Positions 44,101 to 50,680 of a stretch of DNA of 64,000 nt are shown one piece after another. The DNA comes from Hippasteria phrygiana (lineage: Eukaryota; Echinodermata; Asteroidea; Valvatida; Goniasteridae). Made by a program: the position numbers and the translations under genes. The stretch lies in contig JAZGUH010000143.1 in assembly GCA_037893225.1 (NCBI GenBank), forward strand, positions 1,240,001 through 1,304,000. The letters are read 5' to 3'. Every line of letters starts with the position of its first letter. The stretch's first letter is position 1. The notes under the pieces are model-generated. The model was not told the DNA's origin, did no database searches, and was given only the letters and a program-made list of their open reading frames with translations.

Positions 44101-45756
44101 CTCGTTCAAACAAACAAACAAACAAACAAACAAACTAACAAACAAACCGGGTAAATAGTTCAATGGTGTCTTGTCGGGAATAACACGATAAAACTTATTT
44201 CCATTGTTATTCATACCATGGTTTACTATTTAACCTAGAAATGTGGGTTTTCACACGTCCTTTAAACAACATTTCCTCTTCTAAATACCTGGGTTCTCTG
44301 GGGGAGAGACACTATGAACATCTAACAAAAGAAAACCCACGCAGTCCTTTGTTACAAACAAAGGACTGCGTGGGTTTTCTTTTGTTAGATGTTCATAGTG
44401 AGAGCGGAACTACACGCGTGTTTACATCAAATGTGGCACTGAACTGCATAACAAATATGACGATTTGTTTATGTCTCCTAGCAGGAAGTAAGGTCAAAAA
44501 CGCGGGGACCACCATTTGGTCAGCTGTTTACTCCATAACTAAGATATCTAATAAGTTGCAGGCCAACTGTGGGGGTACCTAACTTTAAGATATGTAGGCC
44601 TAATGAGCTGTAGGCCAACGGGGAAGGGGGGGGGGGGGGGCAGTGTAAGAGGCCTCGGTTGGGGGCGCGATCCACACCACATGTGGGGGCGTGACCCACA
44701 CCACATGTAATAAGCCTTTTCGCAATTCCAACGCGCGTGCACAACAATAAACTGGGCATAAAACTAGTAATTAATACATTAAAATCACCAAATACATTAA
44801 AAATACAAAGCAGGCTCAGAAATACATCATTCAAATATACGAGTAAAATTCATTGTTCCAAAAATATTTTACTTACAGTAAAAAGAAATACAATAAATCC
44901 CATTACAAATCAAAAGCATTTGAAAAAAGATATGTTTTCAGCAGCGTCCTAAAACGGCTTAAACTGGTGGCATTCCTCACTTAAGCTGGTAACCTATTCC
45001 ACAGCGAAGGGGCAGCATAATGAAAAGCCTGATCACCTAAGTTAGTTCTGCTACGAGTAATTGGGTGTTTAAGAAGAATGCAGTTGTTTTGATCAAAGCT
45101 ACGAAGACCATAACGGGGCAGTGGTCGAACGGTGATAAGCTGGGATAAATATTCAGGACACTCATCACCGTGTAAAATTTTAAAAACGAGGAGCAAGATT
45201 TTAAAAACAATTCTAGACTTAATTGGAAGCCAGTGAAGATCGATAAAGATCGATATAGAATGTAGGCCTATGTAATAGACCTAAGACGTAATGATGTAAT
45301 GGCCTTGTTTACATGTGCGCTTTCCTATGGGAGACAGGTCTGGATGAAGTTGACAATCGTCCTCCGATAGGAAAGCGCACATGTAAACAAAGCCTGACGT
45401 CATAAAGTCTTGGATCTATTATCCGGTGTGTTTATCTCCCGAAACCAAATCGTTGAATCTGATGTGCGCGTGTGCAGCTGAATTTGCAAAAAGAGCTAAT
45501 TAACAACTTTTTCAGCCTCCTCATCGCCTTGTCTTTTAGCAAGTGTAGCACTGAGCTTTTTGGTCAAGTCTTGATACCGTACCACCAATGAACATCATTA
45601 TTTCATCAGTTTTTATCTTCACACAGGATCGGCCAGGACACGTTCAAAAGATATGAGTTGAAGGATGGGCCCCGGCTGGAGGATGACACGCATAACCCGC
45701 GTGACTTTACCAGCCGTCTGGAAGAGGAGGACCCCGATGCACAGCTTGACCTGTAA
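35014..45756 (+). CDS. Avidin-family secreted protein (5 exons, 214 aa)
   Basis: Exons 35014-35154, 35358-35400, 36458-36583, 37460-37664 and 45627-45756 join in one 645-nt frame with GT-AG borders. Residues 1-17 are a signal peptide. RMRR at 23-26 is a possible furin site. The avidin barrel runs from Cys63 (CAIQGAW) to about Tyr181. Biotin-contact equivalents are Asn71, Ser75, Tyr92, Thr94, Trp129, Ser134, Thr136, Trp138, Trp155, Ser159 and Trp168; Asp176 sits where streptavidin has Asp and avidin Asn. Cys63 and Cys142 match the avidin disulfide. Extra features are a ~45-residue N-terminal region and an acidic ~30-residue tail. Biotin binding is inferred. Confidence 0.9.
35358..35400 (+). 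CDS. Avidin-family exon 2 (43 bp)
   Basis: Acceptor ctttccacag|gattc, donor aaaccc|gtaagc. Encodes DSQEERNANRTPKT, a hydrophilic linker with a weak N-glycosylation sequon (NRTP). Required to bring exon 1 into phase with exon 3. Confidence 0.8.
36130..36201. mobile_element. tagtctggttccc inverted-ended short repeat (copy 2)
   Basis: Ends tagtctggttccctgacc and ggtcggggaactagacta. In avidin-gene intron 2, followed at 36300-36400 by the ttgaaaatgacagcacacc segment that also follows the other copies. Confidence 0.7.
36458..36583 (+). CDS. Avidin-family exon 3
   Basis: Acceptor tcatgtag|ggtgc, donor gcggctg|gtaagt. Completes Arg62; residues 63-103. Contains the first barrel strands with CAIQGAWYNHLGS and GEYRTAV, aligning with C-LTG-W-N-LGS and G-Y-TAV of avidin. 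Confidence 0.92.
37133..37298. mobile_element. hAT-type MITE with 5-bp TSD (copy 2)
   Basis: Same termini and interior as 8276-8453. Flanked by exact gatag at 37128-37132 and 37299-37303. In avidin-gene intron 3. Confidence 0.85.
37460..37664 (+). CDS. Avidin-family exon 4
   Basis: Acceptor atctttctag|gtcaa, donor caacag|gtgaga. Completes Gly104; residues 105-171. Contains FPTFGLTVMW, SVTSWTGQC, TTWILKS and DDYWMAN, the core avidin signatures. Extra cysteines 145 and 164 are unusual. Confidence 0.93.
37972..38167. repeat. (AAAC)n microsatellite, 3' flank of the LINE
   Basis: About 195 bp of acaa/aaac tetranucleotide with three accccaac interruptions. On the LINE's strand this is (TTTG)n directly after the element's 3' end. 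Confidence 0.95.
38406..39128 (-). pseudogene. LINE ORF2 C-terminal region, out of frame
   Basis: Continues ORF2 in another frame: SDLPYTIHLPPDKDF onward to a stop at 38406. It contains DVQFRLLHNILP and CGWCGERGTTTHLFVECP, the zinc-binding CCHC-type region usual at the end of this ORF2 type. A single insertion or deletion near 39105-39130 separates it from the main ORF2. Expected complete ORF2 length is about 1290 aa. Confidence 0.85.
39070..42285 (-). CDS. LINE ORF2: AP endonuclease plus reverse transcriptase
   Basis: 1071 codons from ATG at 42285. The N-terminal APE-type endonuclease has ATLNSGG, LLQEIHN, GDFNC, LDRIY and SDHSAV. The reverse transcriptase has DKSPGLDGL, IPKKGD, NWRPVSLLN, LDQKKAFDNVDH, IRQGCPLS and the catalytic AYADD. 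Downstream, FVWSGGRHWLRE and KGGLGL are typical of the Tx1 group. Translation ends in an early stop at 39070 after a frame break. The N-terminal 1050 residues look intact. Confidence 0.9.
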   Translation of the reverse strand: MSNLHVYFLMALSIATLNSGGCSTPTKNSSIQVYVANILKNPDIVLLQEIHNLCDVDLCWKSWPYDIYCNPSTTRGSGVATLIKKNSDLDVSCTAIIYPGYILYTKILYRSVTYHIYNTLIPQDDSLALHALTAMKHHADKHEEGITLIGGDFNCTHDPNFDRFRQPHERRTKVSDLLRDIYTNLSLCDIWRRRNPNTTQYTWFRYNPNNTYKARLDRIYMPLFSMSSIISCDIVPCSLSDHSAVILKFKVSDHRQKGSAFWHFNNSLLNDDTYRDIIQTFWVNWQHQKNNYNNILVWWDIGKSHIKSITQKYGAKIALEKREQVVLLQNKINDLQSTPDITPDTRKILQEQRDALNQIFKHQAQGALIRSRFKYINEIDTCSAFFFNLEKCTSSSKTISRIRLPSGEITEHPPDIKSCVRDFYKDLYSSVEIDEYSIDELLTDICKLDPDESENLDGPITIEEMEIAVQQLNPDKSPGLDGLTAEFYKSFWPLIKHDLFSVYSESLNYQQLPVSCRRGVISLIPKKGDLLDIANWRPVSLLNTDYKIFAKIVANRLKTVIDSIIHPDQSYTIPGRSLYDNINVIKDILLYSNSANIPLAILNLDQKKAFDNVDHRYLFHVLKSMGFGDRFIDYIKILYNDTQSLVKVCGSLTAPFPFEKGIRQGCPLSGLLYTIVIEPLLHTLRSRLQNVGLKVPGSDTSIITSAYADDISIFLTHDDGFNIINDVYNLYSKSSAACLNLHKSQGLWVGSWTKRTDNPLHFKWNNDGLVFLGVHLGNSYNYRQLNWKNCHDKLQKTLARWKGLSKFLSFRGKTLIANQLATSKLLHCLAVLSPPEDILNELQKTLINFVWSGGRHWLRETILYQSPDKGGLGLTCLQARILTYRFTMIQKFLNKSSHPVFLFMKHFLHNYRNLKFDFQFFLIKPEIKFLTHLPFFYSDAIRAWIVLRAQIAIPTDSINFILNLPLNSIFIENHVENNQLLSPRLLSCGIKMVGDLVDLSTGKWKSADALVTNDIHRISIRRIQEELTRIQKWLSSIFPDLFNSSGYRLVTTLSSVTTFSLRPPVHHPPPA
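42282..43880 (-). CDS. LINE ORF1: CCHC zinc-knuckle RNA-binding protein
   Basis: 532 codons from the ATG at 43880 (MASHAIPQPT); the open frame upstream of it uses no ATG. One zinc knuckle CFNCGERGHISKQC lies near residues 210-225, after an RRM-like region. The rest is Ser/Pro/Thr-rich and disordered. Expected to bind the LINE RNA. The stop overlaps the ORF2 start by ATGA, suggesting coupled translation. Confidence 0.85.
   Translation of the reverse strand: MASHAIPQPTVRDQSSSKSAGTNLNNNSEPFLNISRHNGISIQAAPDISLESYVNATASIVSPDSIVSASRISNGRVAVYLKTRDAVDDCVLNGLPFNDTYIEATPLVQPTQRLVLSNVYPEIPNRILAQNLSSFCKTVSPIRPIPLGIKDKDLSHVMSFRRQVHVLIGVNVTIPDHMNITHAGTNYRVFISNDIVKCFNCGERGHISKQCKKSQEASTSNAYTNPLYPPPVFMRGKKSDQRHPAKNTKATHNVISTTDPSTSKFTAKSTDPPSTQSTPNRPESKNTNAKPTASTHSPSPDNTPYVWGTPPEPLRQKSPLFSEVAKIGKRKHLSPNKSTPSENPIRLTPLKSPSPMRKLRKNQNDPTMETETHRQEQSPTRLNPSEITPHIDSPVMEIETPTQALDNTQHSLQSSPDQLSQEQHSQETLDSDTDRDSVTSDQSQLLLDDDNDDLQVPEGPLSTKEMIAFLQCAKSKRNPGAIAKKFTPDVPGLVKQLKPLRNSPLLKKSMQQRIRKLIGNLDPHDPFSLLPK
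44107..44148. repeat. (AAAC)n microsatellite, 5' flank of the LINE
   Basis: About ten copies of aaac with one aact variant. Same repeat and orientation as the other flank, so the insertion target was a pre-existing microsatellite. Confidence 0.9.
44310..44400. repeat. Perfect 44-bp inverted repeat with 3-nt loop
   Basis: Arms 44310-44353 and 44357-44400 are exactly complementary, beginning cactatgaacatctaacaa, around the loop aca. Flanks gagaga and agagcg share agag. It could be a tiny foldback element, a recent replication-error palindrome or a sequencing chimera. Confidence 0.9.
44885..45245 (-). mobile_element. CR1/L2-like LINE 3' fragment
   Basis: Minus-strand frame LHWLPIKSRIVFKILLLVFK, then LHGDECPEYLSQL, RSRTNLGDQAFHYAAPSLWN, LP, is the conserved C-terminus of CR1/L2-type ORF2. 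It is followed, after a frame break, by the KTYLF-type end. The 5' side is cut off at about 45245. Confidence 0.85.
45311..45394. mobile_element. Short TIR element, about 84 bp
   Basis: ggccttgtttacatgtgcgc...cctat pairs with ataggaaagcgcacatgtaaacaaagcc: arms of about 29 bp. It sits at the broken end of the LINE fragment. Confidence 0.75.
45627..45756 (+). CDS. Avidin-family exon 5 (stop)
   Basis: Acceptor tcttcacacag|gatcg. Completes Arg172; IGQDTFKRYELKDG is the last barrel strand, with Asp176 in the biotin-contact position. An acidic tail ends ...DPDAQLDL, TAA. The intron before it is 7.96 kb because of the LINE. Confidence 0.92.
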
Positions 45757-46182
45757 ACTTATGACATCATGCCTTCTGGTACGGTTCTTGACCATTGTCT
45801 TATGGGGGCAGGCTAGAGTTATTTTTAGGAGAGGTATTGAAAAAGATTGAATTTTTTTTTCTAAATCAGCATTTATTTTATGACACACAACAACTATTTT
45901 CTAGAAAGGAAACTAAAACATGAATTACTCCTAACTCGAAATTGAAATTTGAATCTAGCCCACCGGTAAAAGAACAGCACCTTGCTGTATTTACTCTCAT
46001 AAATAGTGTGCATACGTTTATTTGTACTGTTAACATTTCAGCATTAATCAAAAATTACCGATAATCCTAAGAAAAAATAATTATTCCTTTGTTTTTCGTA
46101 AGATGATGAAAAACATAAACATCTATTATACGCATTTTAAAGGTAAACTTTGCTAATATTTATGTGCTTTTCATTTCATCCT

Positions 46183-46188
46183 AATAAA
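46183..46188 (+). promoter_or_regulatory. Candidate polyadenylation signal of the avidin-family gene
   Basis: AATAAA 427 nt after the stop codon, followed by an AT-rich stretch. Use unverified. Confidence 0.4.
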
Positions 46189-46189
46189 G

Positions 46190-48430
46190 TATATTACTTC
46201 AACATAATATGCGCTTATTCATAACAAAATTTAGCATGTAAGCAAGTGTTGTTACATTTTGTATGCAATGACAACGTTTCGCTTGGGACTGAAATCGAAG
46301 TACGCTTCGTGCAGTTCTAAGGCAGCTTGAATTTGGGGGAAAATGATCAAATTATATAGGTTTCCCCGGCCAATTTGTGAATTTTTTCCATCATTTTCGA
46401 TGTGGTTTTTACACATCTGATCAAATTCAGGAATCTTGTTTTCAGTGTTTTCGCATTCAGTTTATATTTTGAAGCACCCAAGATTTTGTTTCTAATGTTC
46501 GTTTTCGTTTATGGGCATTCTATTTCGTTTTGGTGCATTCAAGACTTCATTTGTTGCATTCTAAAATTGAGTTTTGTGACACTCTTTAACGGTTGAAGCA
46601 TTCAAATTAGCGAACGTCGGTGTGCATATGACGTCTGACCATGGTTTTCTTTTCTTATTCGTTTATGGGCAATCATTTTCATCAAACGGTCATTCAAATT
46701 AATAAGATTTTTAATTTACATATTTTCCTGTTGTCTTCTGAGGTTTTTATACAATTTTGCAAATATATACTGGAAAAGTCTAACATTTATAATGTAACAC
46801 CTGAACTGATATAAGGGATGGATGATGTAACGAACTAATGAAATGAAAAGGGCTAAGGAATTTTCCTTTTCACTTTGATCTGTGTTTGTTTTAAAGTTTC
46901 ACCAAAGAAATTAGGGGCATCTGTATGTTGACATGTTTATATATTCCTTTAACTTTTTAACTTTGTTTACTGTTCTTTTTCGTTCCGATTCACCCATCGA
47001 TCTCTTCATGTGCAAGACATCGGGGCATGTATGTTTGGCAATGGTTGTACCATCGGGAACACTTCTCTTGGGTTATTTGTTTTATGGGCCGATTCCATCA
47101 GACGATCACATCTCCCCTCCCGATCCCTCCCGTAGGCTCGCTGTCTTATCTATCTGAAAACTTTCGAAAGAGAGGTGTGCGTCTACAGACTGAAGACCTC
47201 AGATATGATTTGCGTTGGGATAACTGACTTTTATTGGAATATACGGACATGCAGGAATGTGGACATGCAGGAAAAGATGCTTGAAAAAGGGTGAAATATG
47301 TTTGCATTAATGCAAATGAATGCCCGATCAACCCCCTTATTGCTGGTTCAGACAAAAATTGAATGAACAATACGATACTTTTAATTGGAATGCATCTTTT
47401 GCAGGGACGAGACTATATAGTGAAGCTAAAATACGATAGAATGCTCGGATAGTGAAATTGAATGATTATTTTTGATTGTCGAATGACGATCTGCGTGATC
47501 ATTCAATTTCAATGTAAATTGAATGAGCCAGGCGTTAAAATTAACGAAAACTTTGTGAAATTGGCCGAGAAAACCTATAATAATGGCATGTAAAAAAAAT
47601 AAATTGTGACATTGAGTATTTTGAATACTGTTATGCTGAGTTCTTGTATTACACTTGAGCATTCAATTTTGAGTCCCCCCAGACTAAAACACACCATTGA
47701 TATGTAAGGGACAAGCCAATAAACTCTTTTCACCTGTCGTAATGGACCGTATAGTCTAGTGATGCTTCATGAAATGCTTATAAGTACACCAGTAAGGCGT
47801 GCCACGTGCGCGCAAACCTATTATGGTACATGTACTATGGCGGTCCACACGTAGAGGTTTTGTTTACATTTTATTTCTAGGCACGTAGGTAAAAAGGCCC
47901 ATACACGTTAACCAGCAGTTCTGGAATGGTCTGGTGCATTTTTGCCTTTCTTAACGAATTGTAAACAAGGTGTCTCCTGTGAACTGGGCAAGGACTTTTA
48001 ATATTCAGTGTGGATAATTCCAATTTGATATTATTTTTTTTTTTAAAGACTTGAGCAAGTCTTGTACTAGAAATTATGTAATTATCGGTAACAGTTGTGA
48101 GTACAACCAAACAGCTGCCAAATCACCCATTTCCAGGCTGGAAACAAAACAATTAAAGGTAGTGTACACGATTGGTAATCGTCAATATTTTTTAACTGAA
48201 TTATTACGAAATACCTCACTAGACTGTAAGTTAATAGAAGTCTCAATCATCCTGTGAATACCGATGATGGGTCATTTGGGAGACTTTGCCATAGACTTGT
48301 GCACAACGTTTTTTCCGACTTTAATGTAACCTAACCCAAATAATTACCTGTTGAAACCCCACGAAAGTTGGTATATTTATGTTTTGGACCATTCTCTATC
48401 GATATAACTCAGTTCCGACAGTAAAATTCT
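46190..48430. other. No gene recognised
   Basis: AT-rich sequence. gcattcaa(a/t)tt and ttgaatg words recur between 46430 and 47660 without forming a clear array. Open frames are short. Confidence 0.5.
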
Positions 48431-48549
48431 CACTCCTTAAGGGGGCTAGATAAATAGGGAGACACCCAACTGTCTCCCTATTTGCACTTGTCTCCCTAAG
48501 TGATGATTATGAACCCTAAAGTGTCTCCCTATTGCCCTATTTAGTAAAC

Positions 48550-48550
<1 letters not shown>

Positions 48551-48581
<31 letters not shown>
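48551..48581. repeat. (AAT)n trinucleotide repeat
   Basis: About ten copies of aat/taa. Confidence 0.95.
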
Positions 48582-48599
48582 GTAAAACCATTCTTATAT

Positions 48600-48690
48600 G
48601 CGCTGTGAAATGATGGCACCAGGTGTGCTGTCGTTTTCAAGAAAAGTGGACATTTATATTGTTTTCCAACGATTGTTCGGCCGAACAATC
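48600..48690 (-). repeat. Inverted copy of the gacagcacacc dispersed repeat
   Basis: On the minus strand it reads aacaatcgttgg... cttgaaaacgacagcacacc, matching 59441-59620 and the segments after 15087 and 36300. It ends in its own small palindrome cgattgttcggccgaacaatcg. Confidence 0.7.
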
Positions 48691-49586
48691 GTTGGGAAAA
48701 CTGCCCTCTATTGACCGTTAGTTAGTCCGCGTTGTATCTAAAATGGGTTAACAATCCGAAAACGGGCGCAAGGTTGCAATTTATCGTACGTGTGTATATA
48801 CCGGTACGTGTTGTACGCGTTGTATACCAAGCGACGCGTTTTAACCAGTGCTTGCAGTGGATCTTGGACGTTCGCCGCATGTACGTACCGCTCGGCCTTT
48901 GTACATGTTATGTAACCAATTGAAAACGATCCCATTTACAAAAAGTGGGCTTATTTTACAAGAGGGCGTTATAACAAATGCCGCCTGACGGTTGAAAACG
49001 AACGCCTTTTTTCTCTCGTTTTTTTCGCCATCCAAGAACGCAAAACTTTGAATAAGTCATATTTCCTATAAAATACTTACCCCCAAATCTGCCCATTTTA
49101 TGCAAATTGCAACAATGACGAATCATGTACACTACCCCTAAACAGTCGTTTGAAACCCCTTGCAACTTACCAGACAGCATTACTTAAAAAGAAACTCAAG
49201 TTGAGAATCACAATTTAATGTGCCATGGATTGGTTTTGTGTAAACAACAATGCCGTAATAAAATACTTTTGGTTTCTATTTTTCTTATATTACAATTTCT
49301 ATATATTCAAATCTTTACGAATGAAGCTGCATAAAATTGTAAAAAAGAAAAGAAACACGAGACCTTTTAATAGGAAACAGGGGCTACTCGTTTTGGGTAT
49401 GTACTGCTTATTTTGCACAAAGCTAAAAACGCCCTCGCAGTATTTTTTTTATATTGCCTAAACATTTCTATTTACTTAGGTTTCAGGTTGGAAGAGCTTA
49501 TGAGCCCGTTTTTTCTTCTTGAATAGCAACCTTGAGTTCCTTTGATCTACTCAAACTCATGCCCTCGCGTTGTGGTACGTGCGCGC

Positions 49587-49875
49587 AGTGGCGTAGCCAG
49601 GCTCTTCCTAGAGGGGGGGGGGGGGGGGGGGGAGGGCAAACGGGGGCTGGCTATTTTCAAGAGGGGAAATTCGCTATAGAAACGCATATAGTAACAGACC
49701 TAAATGAAGTCCCGTTGCCAGCTCCGGGCATCGGGGTGGGGAAGGGGGGGGGGGGGACACGGGGGGCACAGTGCCAGCTAGGGGGACATCACAAGAAAAA
49801 ACACAACTATATATCATTTTGATGCTTTTTGTTTTTGCCAATGTGGGGGGGGGGGGGGGCAATTGGTTGCCAAGG
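49587..49875. repeat. G-rich element with CAGTGGCGTAGCCAGG start
   Basis: Starts like hAT-type termini (cagtggcgtagccagg) and has G tracts at 49612-49632, 49744-49756 and 49844-49859. I could not place a matching inverted right end, so it is truncated or diverged. Confidence 0.45.
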
Positions 49876-49897
49876 GGGGCATATTGACGGGCCTGCC

Positions 49898-50110
49898 TAA
49901 ATGTAGCCCGAGCCCCAAGTGTATTCCAACTAAAGTGAAACTAATGTAGCTCAACCCTGCACTTAAATGTAGCCCAACTCTGTATCTACTAGGGTGGGCT
50001 ACATTTAGAGTTCGGGCTACGTGTAGGTACAGGGTTAGAGCTACATTTAGGGTTCGGGCTACATTTGGGTACAGGGTTAGGGCTACATTTAGGGTTCAGG
50101 TTTAGGTCTT
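49898..50110. repeat. Degenerate minisatellite, ggctacatttagggttc unit
   Basis: gggctacattt and gggtt(a/c)gg units repeat about ten times. In the left third the same words appear inverted (aaatgtagccc), so the array switches strand at about 49993. Confidence 0.8.
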
Positions 50111-50168
50111 GGGCTAGGTGCTGCACTTTGGCGAATAATACAGAGATTCGCGGTGGCGTCTATCCATG

Positions 50169-50680
50169 TCATGGCGTACGGGGATCTACTTCGTTATCCG
50201 CGCTAGGTAGTCGTGACCGAGACGTTGGGTTGGTATTATCAGCCATCTCCAACGACTGTTCCATAGGTCTGGGGAGGGTAGCGTACGGAGGGGGTGCCCT
50301 GGGTAACGGCCCGGCGGTGTCTGGGGATAACCTACTGTAAAATTCGCCGTCCACGGTGAACGTCGGCGGACCACTTCGATGGAGGAGGGATGGTGGGCCC
50401 GGGGAAGGATCGTACGGCTCGGGCGTATCAGTGAACATCGCGTGGTGTCTGCGGTCATCGAGATCGACAGCAAGGCCTGGTGACGGAGGCATCATCCGTG
50501 ACTGACTGGATCTCCCCGAGAGATGGTGAGCGCCGCTGCCCCGGTTTCGCTTTGAGTGCGCCCTCTTGGCCATGACGGCTAGCACGACGATGATGATGAT
50601 GGCGATTAGCAAAACGGCTAAGAGGCAGGTTATAACAATGACGACGGCGTTCCCTGAGCCAGAAGGTGGTGTCAAAGTAA
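50169..50680 (-). CDS. CUB membrane protein exon 3 (TM and tail)
   Basis: Acceptor gtctgtgcag|ttact on the minus strand. Completes Val167; TLTPPSGSGN stem, membrane helix and tail to TGA at 50169. Confidence 0.85.

Larger units (their letters stand above)
38168..44106 (-). mobile_element. Near full-length Tx1-like (L1-group) LINE inserted in (TTTG)n
   Basis: About 5.94 kb on the minus strand: 5' UTR 44106-43881, ORF1 43880-42282, ORF2 42285-38406 with one frame break, and a 3' UTR of about 240 bp. ORF1 and ORF2 overlap by ATGA. Both ends abut (TTTG)n read in the same direction (44107-44148 and 37972-38167). It has no poly-A tail. It lies antisense in intron 4 of the avidin-family gene. The reverse transcriptase motifs and the GGLG-type C-terminal region are those of the Tx1 group. 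Confidence 0.9.
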
